A stretch of DNA of 64,000 nucleotides from Lamellibrachia columna (Eukaryota > Annelida > Polychaeta > Sabellida > Siboglinidae). Positions 13,615 through 25,873 of this stretch are shown piece after piece. The notes below the pieces were generated by a model. The model did no database searches. It was not told the origin of the DNA and saw only the letters and a list, made by a program, of their open reading frames with translations. Numbering within the stretch: the first letter of the stretch is position 1; each line of letters starts with the position of its first letter. The DNA is taken from NCBI GenBank assembly GCA_963662155.1, contig OY759261.1, positions 50,272,414-50,336,413 on the forward strand, given 5' to 3'. A program made the position numbers and the translations under genes.

Positions 13615-15912
13615 CTGAAAGTAAAATATCAACAATGTTAATATGCTGGTACATCATAATGACACCACAACACTCGTCAAGCAAACATAACAAAAATAGT
13701 ATTGCACTAATATGTGTAACTATTTAGTAGTTAAATTACCTATTAAATGTATTTTATTCTTCGGAGACCTACGCACCAGTTGTGTGCCACAAATAACATA
13801 CTGCTTCAAACAGTCAGGATACATAAAAAACTGACATTGTAACAATCAACCCACTCACTTAATTTGAAACATGCTGGTCTTTCATTATGACACCACAATA
13901 ATAACAACAATAGCCCATTGTTTGTTGAGTAGAGCAACTGTAATGGGGCAATGCTGACTGGTCTTCAGGTGTCGTTCAGTGCACTATTCCATCAATCAAT
14001 GCACACATTTCAGACAGCGATACCATTAAATGTACTAATCCAATGAAGGATGCATCGCACGCTGTCATAAGTCGACTGTTCAGTTTGTGATAAACAAAGC
14101 ATCATATTTGGTACACATGTGCTATGACAGGTGCTAAATAAGGTAAGAGGTAGATCTCAAAAAATTTCCCTTTTAAGAGGGCGTGTCACTATACTGTATC
14201 ATCAACACCTTGATGCTAGGCGGGGGAAAGGAAGATGGGAAAGAGGTATAAGGGATACGTTCATGTCACATTTGAAAGGGGTTATTTTGTTATTTGTCTG
14301 TTATTCCCTAGATATTTACATACCAACAAATCAATACGTCAGGATATGTATAGAAAAACTGTCAATACAACAATCAACCTGCTCACTTCATTCAACATAT
14401 TATTAGTTGTATGTACGCATATTGTGATACAGCTCTACATATAAATTACAATTTAACCCACTATTTGTAGCAACTGAAATAAGGCAATGCAGACTTCATT
14501 CAACTGTTCGTGTTTTTGATCCAGGGTCTCTGATGAGAATATGTGTCTTGTTGTTTGTACTGTGAAGTGACCTTGTGGGAACTGATGGTAAACACTTGGA
14601 TGTGTGTACTTCAGCTGGAACAGGTGTGTGATATGGTCCGGCATCCAACTTGAGTATTGGGAAACAATCACGATGCAAACTTTCTGAGCATCTCTAAATA
14701 CAGTTGGAAGTTGATTGCTCTCATATATCTCACAAACGACCAGTACATCAGAACAGGAACTGACTGTGTTGTGCATCACCCACAGAATGTCGACAGGACA
14801 TCACCAGTAAGTTGTATGTCAAGATACTGTCTGTACGTAGCTCTCTGTTGGACATTGAGACTAGCAGCTGTTACTTGGTGTGTCCATCTTGTCCTTGTTA
14901 TGTGGCTGCCCTCCTCTAATGTAATATGTGCTTCTACGAAAGCACTTGACCACCCACTACTCTTGAGCCAGTCACGTAGTACATGCATGTACTGTAATAA
15001 TAATGTAATAATAATAATGTAATGTAATAATAATAATGTAATGTAATGTAATATGTGCTTCTAAGAAAACACTTGACCACCCACTACTCTTGAGCCAGTC
15101 ACTTAGTACATGCATTTCAAGGGAATGTTGCCTCGTTGCAGGCCACTTTAAATGTCAATTGTTATATTTCATTAACAAAAATGGGTGCCGATTTGCATGT
15201 GCAAACTAGGGAATCATCAAATAACATTAAATTGATCTAAATTGATTCCTCATATCCCAAAAACAGTCAAGGATTTTTTTAGAACACTGAAAAATATTAA
15301 CTAGACGTGGAGATATGTACACAAAAAAATGTATTTCATGGTGTGAGTTTCATGGTGTGTGGCATCATATTTTCATATGATGTCACGTCCTTGAAAGAGA
15401 AATTTTGTTGTTGTCCAACACCTGTCATATTACACTTTTACTTTTACCAAACGTGGCGCTTTTATCATAATCTGAGCAACTCATGTACTAAGATGCTGTC
15501 CTAAATGAACCAGTTGATCGGCCACTGCAACGAAGGATGTCATATTTGATTAATGAACTGGCTCCGTTGAATGTACTATTGAATTCCATCGATCAATGCA
15601 CCGAACGCTGTCATATTTGAGACAGCATATTAGTCCATTGATGGGTGCACCAAACTATGCCACATATTTGACTGATGTGCGTTTTCTTCGAAGGACTCTT
15701 CCTTTTTGATGCCAATGCATATCTATCGGTTGTGATAATCCATCTCTCAACACACTGTCAGTATAAACACAGGATTCCACTGACAGAAGATCTCCTGTAC
15801 AGGTGCAAGTAATGGAAGTTGCTAATTAAATAATGTTTAATGTGGGAACTGCTGTCTAATTCATGTTACACTAGTATTGTAAATGTGTAAAAAGTCACAC
15901 GGAAGTTCTTAC

Positions 15913-15996
15913 TGAAGGCTCTGGATGGATGTGTTCCTTGCCAATCCAACACTCAGTTTCTTCGTTGTGTGTGTATCTAGATGACAGCCACTCAAA
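15913..15996 (-). CDS. NLR gene, LRR exon G
   Basis: An 84-nt phase-2 LRR exon of the 'GCH' class with three private changes (LSGCHLDTHTTKKL, SVGLARNTSIQSL). Acceptor and donor are intact. It ends CTTCA, giving a split His codon with the next exon. Confidence 0.85.
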
Positions 15997-18306
15997 CTGA
16001 AAGTAAAATATCAACAATGTTAATATGCTGGTACATCATAATGACACCACAACACTCGTCAAGCAAACATAAAAAAAATAGTATTGCACTAATATGTGTA
16101 ACTATTTAGTAGTTAAATTACCTATTAAATGTATTTTATTCTTCGGAGACCTTCGCACCAGTTGTGTGCCACAAATAACATACTGCTTCAAACAGTCAGG
16201 ATACATAAAAAACTGACATTGTAACAATCAACCCACTCACTTAATTTGAAACATGCTGGTCTTTCATTATGACACCACAATAATAACAACAATAGCCCAT
16301 TGTTTGTTGAGTAGAGCAACTGTAATGGGGCAATGCTGACTGGTCTTCAGGTGTCGTTCAGTGCACTATTCCATCAATCAATGCACACATTTCAGACATC
16401 GATACCATTAAATGTACTAATCCAATGAAGGATGCATCGCACGCTGTCATAGGTCGACTGTTCAGTTTGTGATAAACAAAGCATCATATTTGGTACACAT
16501 GTGCTATGACAGGTGCTAAATAAGGTAAGAGGTAGATCTCAAAAAATTTCCCTTTTAAGAGGGCGTGTCACTATACTGTATCATCAACACCTTGATGCTA
16601 GGCGGGGGAAAGGAAGATGGGAAAGAGGTATAAGGGATACGTTCCTGTCACATTTGAAAGGGGTTATTTTGTTATTTGTCTGTTATTCCCTAGATATTTA
16701 CATACCAACAAATCAATATGTCAGGATATGTATAGAAAAACTGTCAATACAACAATCAACCTGCTCACTTCATTCAACATATTATTAGTTGTATGTACTA
16801 TGTACGCATATTGTGATACAGCTCTACATATAAATTACAATTTAACCCACTATTTGTAGCAACTGAAATAAGGCAATGCAGACTTCATTCAACTGTTCGT
16901 GATGTTGATCCAGGGTCTCTGATGAGAATGTGTGTCTTGTTGTTTGTACTGTGAAGTGACCTTGTGGGAACTGATGGTAAACACTTGGATGTGTATACTT
17001 TAGCTGGGATGTGTGTACTTCAGCTGGAACAGGTGTGTGGTATGGACCGGCATCAAACTTAAGTATTGGGAAACAATCACAATGCCAACTTTCTGAGCAT
17101 CTCTAAATACAGTTGGAAGTTGATTGCTCTCATATATTTCACAAACGACCAGTACATCCGAACAGGAACTGACTGTGTTGTGCATCACCCACAGAATGTA
17201 GACAGGATATCACCAGCAAAATGTATGTCAAGATACTGTCTGTACGTAGCTCTCTGTTGGACATTGAGACTAGCAGCTGTTACTTGGTGTGTCCATCTTG
17301 TCCTTGTTACGTGGCTGCCCTCCTGTAATGTAATATGTGCTTCTACGAAAGCACTTGACCACCCACTACTCTTGAGCCAGTCACGTAGTACATGCATGTA
17401 CTGTAATAATAATGTAATAATAATAATGTAATGTAATGTAATGTAATATGTGCTTCTAAGAAAGCACTTGACCACCCACTACTCTTGAGCCAGTCACTTA
17501 GTACATGCATTTCAAGGGAATGTTGCCTCGTTGCAGGCCACTTTAAATGTCAATTGTTATATTTCATTAACTAAAATGGGTGCCGATTTGCATGTGCAAA
17601 CTAGGTAATCATCAAATAACATTAAATTGATCTAAATAGATTCCTCATATCCCAAAAACAGTCAAGGATTTTTTTAGAACACTGAAAAATATTAACTAGA
17701 CGTGGAGATATGTACACAAAAAAATGTATTTCATGGTGTGAGTTTCATGGTGTGTGGCATCATATTTTCATATGTCACATGTCCTTGAAAGAGAAATTTT
17801 TTTGTTGTCCAACACCTGTCATATTACACTTTTACTTTTACCAAACGTGGCGCTTTTATCATAATCTGAGCAACTCATGTACTAAGATGCTGTCCTAAAT
17901 GAACCAGTTGATCGGCCACTGCAACGAAGGATGTCATATTTGATTAATGAACTGGCTCCGTTGAATGTACTATTGAATTCCATCGATCAATGCACCGAAC
18001 GCTGTCATATTTGAGACAGCATATCAGTCCATTGATGGGTGCACCAAACTATGCCACATATTTGACTGATGTGCATTTTCTTCGAAGGATTCTTCCTTTT
18101 TGATGCCAATGCATATCTATCGGTTGTGATAATCCATCTGTCAACACACCGTCAGTATAAACACAGGACTCCACTGACAGAAGATCTCCTGTACAGGTGC
18201 AAGGAATGGAAGTTGCTGATTAAATAATGTTTAATGTGGGAACTGCTGTCTAATTCATGTTACACTAGTATTGTGAATGTGTAAAAAGTCACATGGAAGT
18301 TCTTAC

Positions 18307-18390
18307 TCAAGGCTCTGGATGGACGTGTTCGCTGCCAAACCAACACTCAGTTCCTTCATTGTGTGTGCATCTAGACGACAGCCACTCAAA
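18307..18390 (-). CDS. NLR gene, LRR exon H (first LRR after NACHT)
   Basis: An 84-nt phase-2 LRR exon next in transcript order after the NACHT exon, about 780 bp downstream of it. The peptide begins LSGCRLDAHTMKEL, then SVGLAANTSIQSL. It ends CTTGA then gtaaga, so the split codon is Asp. The NACHT exon also ends GA in phase 2, so the junction reads TNLD followed by LSGC, a natural entry into an LRR. This is the most diverged unit of the array. Confidence 0.85.
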   Translation of the reverse strand, partial: FEWLSSRCTHNEGTECWFGSEHVHPEP

Positions 18391-19173
18391 CTGAAAGTAA
18401 AATATCAACAATGTTAATATGCTGGTACATCATAATGACACCACAACACTCCTCAAACAAACATAAGAAAAATAGTACTGCACTAATATGTGTAACTATT
18501 TAGTAGTTAAATTACCTATTAAATGTATTTTATTCTTCGGAGACCTTCGCACCAGTTGTGTGCCACAAATAACATACTGCTTCAAACAGTCAGGATACAT
18601 AAAAAACTGACATTGCAACAATCAACCCACTCACTTAATTTGAACCATTAGTTGTATGTATGCATATTATGAGCCTGCTGAACAGCTATATTAAACAACA
18701 GCCCATTATTTGTTGAATGTAGCAACTGTAATAAGACAATGTTGACTGAACCTCAGTTTAGTTGCACTGAGGAGTCATTAGACCTGGTTCACAACACTGA
18801 ACAAACAAATGTGTCAATGTCCTCCAAACATTAGAACATATTTAGTAGTTAAATGTATGTTATTCCCTGGAGATCTACAGACTAACAGTTTGCCACCCAT
18901 AACTAACTGCTTACACAACTTTATCTGCAACAATCAGTGTGTTACTTTATTCAACATAATATAAGTGATATCTACACCGATAATAAGACATCTTGGTATT
19001 TATATTTGTTGGAAATTTCTACTGAAATAAGGTGATGCTGACTGGTCCAGTGGTGCAGCTGTATGAACTAGTCCATGAACCAATGCTCTGATTACTGTCA
19101 TATTGGAATTACTGGCTTTGTCCAATGAAAGTTAGATGAAGATAAGTCTGGGAATGAAAGAAATGCAACTTAC
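18391..19173 (-). other. Intron between NACHT exon and first LRR exon
   Basis: It begins with donor gtaagttg (minus strand, 19173 downward) and ends at acceptor tttcag before exon H. Identity to the array unit is high up to about 18650 and then falls. Segments such as caatgctgactgg and tccaatgaa show it is an old relative of the array intron, meaning this is the edge from which the cassette was amplified. Confidence 0.75.
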
Positions 19174-20767
19174 TCGAGGTTTGTAACAGGGCACTTGGTT
19201 TGTCTTAGCACCCAGGACAGTGCTTGCATTTCTGCTGGTAACACATGGCAGCACTTGATCTTACTTGTGATGATGTCCACAAGATCTGGATCTTGACTTT
19301 CAAATAAGATGTCCAGTACTTTCAGTGGGTCATCTTTCAGCACATCTGCCAGTTTCTTCACAAAGTCTTCGAGGTCCTGTGAGACTTGTGATGACAGGAG
19401 CTGTTTCGTGAACCAAGCATTATGGCTGTCTCCCACTAGACCCAACATGAACTTTATGACAATCTCCTGTTGGCGGACTGAGAATACATCCTCAAGAAGT
19501 TTATCTCTGTCTTCAGCTGATCCTTGAAGCAGCCCAATAGCAGAGAAATATTGTTGGAGGGTGAGATGATTAAATGACCAACATGGTTTAGTCATTGTTG
19601 GTACACGTTCGTCCCTCTTACTTGCTCGTGTCATGACTCCACACTCCATATCTTCAAGGCTGTTCACACGAAGACCAACTTCTTCCAGATCGTTTTGATA
19701 GAAGATGATTCTCAGTGGAGTTGACATCACACATTGTTTGGCCAACTCAGCATACTTCCTGAATGGTTCTGTTATGACCTTTAGTACATCTCCCAGTTCC
19801 ACTTCCCTGAACTTCAAGCGCGGGTGCATCTTCCTTGCCATGTTAATCGTTGCTTGCAGGTACAATTGTGTAATTGTCCTGATGACTGGCACCTCTCCCT
19901 TCTTGCTTTGTTCATGTAAATCCTTCAGAGTCTCGCACACAAACTTGGTCTGAATCGGGATGTACCAGAGCATCAGAAGATTCTTCTTTTCTTTAAATGT
20001 CTTCCTAATGAACTGCTGCAGTTGTTCATCCTCTGCACTAAACATGCTGACATACTCCATGATGCTGTCTCTCGGGACCCCATAGAGTTCAACAGTGCGG
20101 CCAAATGCCCTCAATGGTAGCAGGTGTGTTGACCTTGAAGTTACCACAACTGTAGCTCCAGGTAGCATGGTGTTGCCAAGAATACTTGACAGCAGCAGAG
20201 ACAGGTCAGTTGGTGCACCACGATCACTTGCAAGGCATCTGGATGTGTGGTGGTACTGTATCTCGTCGAGACCATCCCCCAAAATTAACAAGCGTTTGGG
20301 GTTTCTGCAGATTTCTTCAAAGGCAGCTTCTTTCTCAACTGGTGACAGTGGCAGTCTGTCAAGTAACATCTGCCTGAGGGTCAACTTTGTGTCTTGTGGC
20401 TGCTCCCTCAGCGTAATCAAAAAGACATGACTGAAGACATCCTTCCAAAGTCCTCCTGCTGCCCACTCACTGGCAATATGCTTCACAAGTGTTGATTTAC
20501 CGACACCTGCTCTGCCACGTATCAGTACTTTCTTGGGGGCGAATTTGTCTGTCATCTTGTCAAACAGCTCTGGCAACTTCACTACTGGGCTTGCTTGCAT
20601 GAGCTCCTCCATGGCAATGACATCCCGTTCACTCAAGGTCTCTGGGAGTTTCTTTGGTTCCGATTTTTGCAAGCGGAGTTCCACATAGACCTTGTCCAGT
20701 GGTGCAGGTTCTTCACTATCTAGCACCATGTCCCTGTATTGTTCTTTTAACACTTCCTTCAGTCGAT
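19174..20767 (-). CDS. NACHT-domain exon of an NLR-type receptor
   Basis: A single 1594-nt exon (about 531 codons), acceptor ataattcag at 20768-20769 and donor gtaagt at 19173. The open frame continues into intron to 20810, but the splice acceptor is the likelier start. Numbering from the open frame: Walker A GRAGVGKST at 99-107, Walker B LLILGDGLDE at 174-183, VVVTSR at 221-226, a Pro-containing winged-helix segment WYIPIQ at 282-287 and FNHLTLQQYFSA at 413-424. The NACHT ATPase and winged-helix modules look intact and should oligomerise on NTP binding. It ends CPVTNL plus GA, phase 2, which fits the 84-nt LRR exons. Death-fold or other N-terminal exons must lie above 20767; I could not find them. 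Orthology is not determined. Confidence 0.9.
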
Positions 20768-22226
20768 CTGAATTATAAAACAAGAAACAATAAATGCAAA
20801 ATATTAGCAAATGAAAGATGCATTAAGCATACCATATAACTATGTTCCTATATGTAAAACTCCATCCTCAACTGATTTAGTTAAATCTGCATTTGGTTTA
20901 ATAAAAAGTGGATATTTTTGTTCAAATCATTGAAAGAATTTACTCCAGCCATTAGATCTGGTAAGGCTCAAAACAATGGATATCCAGAATGATGAACCCT
21001 TCATGGGGTCAAGGTCAATCATGGGCGTGACTTTTAGCCTCTCTCCGATCACATGACAAAGTCATAAAGTTTCACCAATTCACAAGTTTTCAGTATTTCT
21101 ATTTTCACTTCAACATATGCTGGATCAAGCATTAAGTAATTTAACAGTTTGTCTGATGATTTCACAAAAACTACATTAAAAAGTAGCACAAACTTGTTAA
21201 GTGTCTAGCTATTTTTTTATTTTCGCAAAATGAATCTGAAATGAGAGGAGCAAAAAATGGAACTGGGGAGGAACCTTTAACAAACACCTTTGTAAATGGT
21301 ACGTTGATTACACAAACATGTGGCGATTGGCTACCAATGCATAGATTACAAACCTATACCAGTGATGCACACTAAAAACAGAAGTGATAGGACAAAATGT
21401 CCTGAACCTCTGAAATCAATGGGACACAATGTCCTGACTCCACAAAAACAATAGGACATTCAACCATGAAAGATGCTCATTGATTTTGGTTAAAAAGAAC
21501 AATACTAATAAAAATGAAAAGTTTTGCAGTTATGAGGTAAAACAATTTTATTCGTCATTCACATACAATGACATATTGCAATCAGCACCACTTTTAATAA
21601 TTTGGCACAGTGGTAACAAATTAGATACTAAAAGAGAGAGGCACAAAAAAATGCAGTTCCAAGATATCAATCTCATGGATTTAAAAATTATCACACAAAA
21701 ACAAAAATACTGAACTGCTAAAATAGTGTTTTCGTAAGTGATATCGAAGTAAAATGTTATCCTGATGATTAACAATCTTGCAACAGTAACACTAGGAAAT
21801 TTTTGTGTTTTCTTTCGATTAATGTATGATTAAAACTGCATAACTTTTTTATTTGTACATATATTTGAAAAAAAAATTCAGCGTTTGTGTGTGCGTGCAT
21901 GCGCGCACGTGTGTGTTTTGACATGTGCTTCGCATGTCTTGTGAAGCCCCTGCACAGCTGCCCATAGACCAATATTTCACATCCACTGATGTTGCTGGCT
22001 GGCGAGGGCGTCCATGAACAACATTCCCAACTGCCCTTGACAAAAATCTGCAGGAAGTCAGCAAGCGCATTTGAAACCAGCAAGATCTAGACAGGCTGAG
22101 ATCGCATAACCAAAATCAATGGAAGAACTGGTACACCGAATTTAAGCCAGAACATCTTGAAAGTGCCTAGTAATAGAAGTATTTCAAGCACGCCACCTGG
22201 TGGATAGTGACCACACTAATGGAATG
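20768..22226. other. No gene recognised; 5' intron or flank of the NLR gene
   Basis: AT-rich sequence. A repeated phrase 'ggacaaaatgtcctgaa / ggacacaatgtcctgac' at about 21392-21440 suggests a decayed transposon end. A gtgtgtgcgtgcatgcgcgc stretch occurs near 21886. No N-terminal NLR exon could be supported on the minus strand. Confidence 0.5.
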
Positions 22227-24060
22227 CCCCTTGTTGGACAGATAGATAGATGTTTATTCACTCTAACCACGTACCATGGTACATAGAGGATCACAATTTT
22301 ACAAATTGAGATATATAACATGTATTATACACAATAGAGATATTTACAAGTTAGATAGTAATTAAAATAAATCAATAAAACCAGTATTCTACTATACTAA
22401 TTATGAACAAGACATGGGTTCTTGATTAACATACACTAGGTGGTACATTGAACATTAAGCCATACAAAATGAACTTTGCCAGATTGTCAATTGTGCCTGG
22501 ATCATTGTTCCATAGTATATGTACAAAATTAGGTACATTAGGATTAATTCTAATATGTGATTTAATTCTCAAGTCGTCTAACTTAGTACATTCATATAAA
22601 AAGCGAATTTCATCTCCTATAACAGCTTTATCAAAAATTTTACAGTCTCTTATTTCTAGAAATATTAAACTTTCTTCGGTTATTAACAGGTATGTCCCTA
22701 TTCTAAATTTAAATAATGCTTTAAGCTAATGCTTTAAGTGTTCGGGTAGAGTTTCGGTACACCTTTCTTTTCCATGTGAACATTTAAATAGTTTATACAT
22801 TGCATTATTATCATTAATATCATTTAGTATTCAACTGTGCCAAAGTTGTTTAAATTTATCACTTTCACATTTGTATCAGGTATGGGTCAAGTACATGGGC
22901 AATGTACTTAAGTACAAGTACTTTCAATTTTGCAAAGTCCAAGTACTTGTCTAAAAAAATAGAGGCAAGTACAAGTACTTAGTGAAAAATTCAAGTACAA
23001 AGTACTTTGAAAATTTTAGTCAAGTACAGTTAAGTACATCGAACACTACATTTATGTTTCATAATGGCGAAGGTCAAAGTGGTGAAAACACAAAAGCAGC
23101 AGTATTTTGCATGTATTCCTTATTTAAGTCAAGGCAAACAGTACTGGCATTTTGCATCAAATCATAAAATGTTCATTTCTTTCTGGTTGCACTTCAATTA
23201 AAACAAAGCAACCAGCAGGAGGATTTGTTACCTGCCAATACACTGGCTACAATTTTTTGGTTGAGCATTTCTCTTATCTCTGCTCCCTCAGTCCCTGCTC
23301 TTTCAGACCCAGACTAGCATGTCTCATGGCTTCAGGAGACATGCTGCATGGCTTCACTGATCCCAAACTGAGTTCATTGTTATGAAGCACTTGAGTAATT
23401 GTTAGCAATTGCAATCAAGGGTCAGTTAGGAGTCCTCCAGATCTGGACAATGGATTTGGTCTAATCAAAGAATTAAATAAGGATCATCTTAAATTAATCA
23501 GTCACATATTTTGTCATCTGTATAGAAGAGAACAAATAGGTTTAACATTCCATTAACACCATCATTACTGTCATTGCATAGTTTATCTATACAATTTAGT
23601 GTATTCCATTTCTGTGTTGTGAAGAACTTTTCCATATCATTAAGAAATAGTGCAAACAAGAGTGGTGATAAGTTCTCTCCTTATCTCAATCCTACATGTG
23701 ATTTGAAGAATTCTGACTGCATGATCTGATCGATTTGTACATATTCAATATTACATTAAGGACTTTTCCAGATATACCATATGATATTAACTTTTTCCAT
23801 AGCATTGCTGTTTATCAAGTCAAATGTGTTACTATAATTTACGAAGGTGCAGAACAATCTTCTATCTTGACATAAAAATAATTTGACAATACATTTCAGT
23901 GTAAAGATTTGGTCGGTTGTAGAATATCCCTTCCTAAAGCCAGCTTGGACTTCACTCATTATTTGGTTTGAGTTTATCAAGACAGTCAGTCTCTCATTTA
24001 TAACTGAAGTAAATAATTTTCCTAAGCAGCTAAGAAGAGTTATCCCTCAGCAGTTTTGGT
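22227..24060 (-). mobile_element. Decayed LINE (CR1/L2-like), interrupted
   Basis: Read on the minus strand, RT fragments run from about 24000 to 23470: QAGFRKGYSTTDQIF (about 23925), then GENLSPLLFALFLNDME after an in-frame stop (about 23660), then FVLFYTDD (about 23500), where YADD has become YTDD. The C-terminal part and 3' end lie at 22227-22870 and finish with gaataaacatctatctatct. The middle (about 22875-23430) is foreign sequence. Stops and frameshifts make it dead. It is the same broad type as the LINE at 3074 but a different family and far older. Confidence 0.75.
22875..23035. repeat. AAGTAC-rich subterminal-repeat patch
   Basis: About ten copies of aagtac or its reverse complement gtactt occur in 160 bp (caagtacttgtc, caagtacaaagtactttg). 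Dense short inverted motifs like this are typical of ends of non-autonomous hAT-type elements. No complete element could be bounded; it sits inside the decayed LINE. Confidence 0.5.
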
Positions 24061-24839
24061 GATAGCAGCGCCACTAACAGCTAGTGAATTAACAAATTTT
24101 CATAAAGCAGTGCCCCTAATGCTCAGTAACTGAAGTGCTTTGCATTTTAAAAACGTCTATTATTGTTGAAGTGCCTACTTCAGGGCCAGAAATAGATGAC
24201 GCATTAGCATGAATTGCCAATGCAGCCGAATAGCAAGAAGTTGAACTAGCGAACGAACTGTGGAGTTCAGTAAAAGTTGTTCTCAGTGTCCGCAGTGATA
24301 AAAAAGATAGGACACAATGTGATAAAATTATCGTCGGAGTGGTCATGACATGAAATAATTTTATCAGACAAATTGATCTGATCAAGGCCACATTGATAGG
24401 ACATTTTCAAGTTTAATCGATCTATGTCCGATGTCCGAGCCCAATGTGTATCACTGTCATACTTTACCACTTTCATATTTTGTATAGGATGCATATAGTG
24501 TAACTTGGAAATAGCAGAGAAATGTATGGATGTAATCACACATAAACTTATATGATATACTAACAGTAAGAACAATTTAACATTTATAATTCATCAAAGT
24601 TGAATATTAATTGGAAAATGTACTTTGACTTTGATGATCATTACCTGGTCATTACCTGGTATCACAAAAGGGAGGGAGGGAGGGAGGGCGATGTTTAAAT
24701 AGTTTTGTTTTGCATAAATTAAGAACCCATGCAGACTATGTGTGCGACATTTATCTTTAATTATATTCGGAGTGTCCTTTAGAATATACACTAAATTTAT
24801 TCGAATGCATGGCCTGAAAATACTCTGGCAAGTTGTTGT
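24061..24839. other. No gene recognised; transposon-like spacer
   Basis: The only notable items are a ggagggagggagggaggg run at about 24670-24688 and a doubled tcattacctgg at 24639-24660. Nothing coding is supported. Confidence 0.4.
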
Positions 24840-25590
24840 TTACATACTGTACTTATAGAAAAATTTCAAATGCTGTATTTTGTAAATGTCTTCTATTTTT
24901 AACGAATCTAGTTCTTTAAAAATAGGTTCAGTATGGGCGTTGTACTTCAAGTGATTGCTCTTATAGCTTTTTTGAATTTTGTAAATCCGATCAAACTGGT
25001 AACCCCAAGCAACATAGCATAATTTGTGTGACAAAATAAGAGAATTGTATATAGCTAACATTATATTTTGCGGTAGTATGTTTTTCAACTTATTCATAAT
25101 ACTGATAGATTTTAATAATTTATTTGTTAATTTATTTATGTGGCTCTTCCAATTTAAGTATTTATCAATTGTGATGTCAAGAAAGTTGAACTCTTCTACG
25201 CATTCCAATTCTGATCCATCAATATGCAAAGTTGGCAGTCGTATCTTTTTCTGCGGTGTACAGAAGACCATGAACTTAGATTTATTTACATTTAACGATA
25301 ACTTATTCGCCTTTAACCATATGCTTATCTTGGACAATTCATAATTTACTATTTCATTAAGATTTTGTTGTTTGTTTGAATCTTGAACACTATTTAATGT
25401 ACTATACAGTGTTGTGTCATCTGCATATATTATTGATTTGAAAACAGTACTCGCAAATACGATGTCATTTACAGGGTATATAAATAATAAATAAGAGGGG
25501 CCCTAGGATTGACCCCTGTGGAACTCTGGTTGTGACATAACCTATATCAGATTTGATGTAGTCATATTCCACATACTGTGTACGTTTATG
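24840..25590 (-). mobile_element. Second LINE (Jockey/CR1-like), RT C-terminal part
   Basis: The minus strand encodes VPQGSILGP (about 25520), a frameshift near IYI, then YADDTTLYSTLN (about 25420), ANKLSLNVNKSKFMVF (about 25290) and LNWKSHINKL. These are RT motifs B, C and the thumb of a non-LTR retrotransposon. The upstream parts of the same element are found at 29007-29345 and 30303-30960, separated by later insertions, and about 100 codons between them appear lost. Confidence 0.85.
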
Positions 25591-25873
25591 CTATTTGGTT
25601 TAAGGGTGTTCCATGACAATAGTAATGCCATTGTTTCTTTTATTTGTTCTAGGAATACTGCTACTGCTTTGTGGTGAAATGTGGGCTCTATTGAACCCGA
25701 CGTCCAGGAGGCTCGCATGGGGCGTAGTCAGCCTGGCGTTGGGTTGTGGAGCCCACATTTCTTTGTTTTACATTTCTTTGAAAGTGGGCTTACCCTTAAT
25801 CCCCACAATAAACGTCATTCATTTGGCCTTTTCATATCTCTATATCTGTGTTGTGTTGTTGATTGCATAAATG
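25591..25873. repeat. 283-bp direct repeat, copy 1 (uninterrupted)
   Basis: Runs from ctatttggtttaagg to gattgcataaatg. Its partner starts at 26459 and has the same total length (283 bp) once an inserted element is removed. The two copies flank about 585 bp. The arrangement resembles an LTR pair or a non-autonomous long-repeat element inserted into the LINE. No typical RT-related coding lies between. Confidence 0.85.

Larger units (their letters stand above)
1..18650. repeat. Tandem array of LRR-exon cassettes (7 full units and a partial eighth)
   Basis: The same unit start (tccattgatgggtgcacc) occurs at 1, 2259, 6490, 8742, 10992, 13252, 15634 and 18028. Periods are 2258, 4231 (unit holding a LINE), 2252, 2250, 2260, 2382 and 2394 bp. 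Copies are near-identical over long stretches by eye. Every unit holds one 84-nt LRR exon on the minus strand about 280 bp from its start; the rest behaves as intron. The last two full units are about 130 bp longer because of a duplication with taat-rich filler (14923-15115 and 17323-17508). A short microduplication near gatgtgtgtactt occurs only at about 5566, 12345 and 16990. The array probably continues to the left of the window. Open reading frames of 60-124 codons recur on both strands but are disrupted by those indels in some units, so I do not treat them as genes. Confidence 0.95.

Noticed and set aside
1..18650. CRISPR array or centromeric satellite
   Set aside because: The units are over 2 kb, carry a spliced coding exon in frame with a NACHT exon, and there is no short-repeat/spacer pattern.
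21849..22083. N-terminal exon of the NLR gene upstream of the NACHT exon
   Set aside because: Open frames exist but none looks like a death-fold domain or has a donor of the right phase that I could support.
24594..24791. Small protein gene on the minus strand near the purine run
   Set aside because: No motif, no splice support, surrounded by transposon debris.
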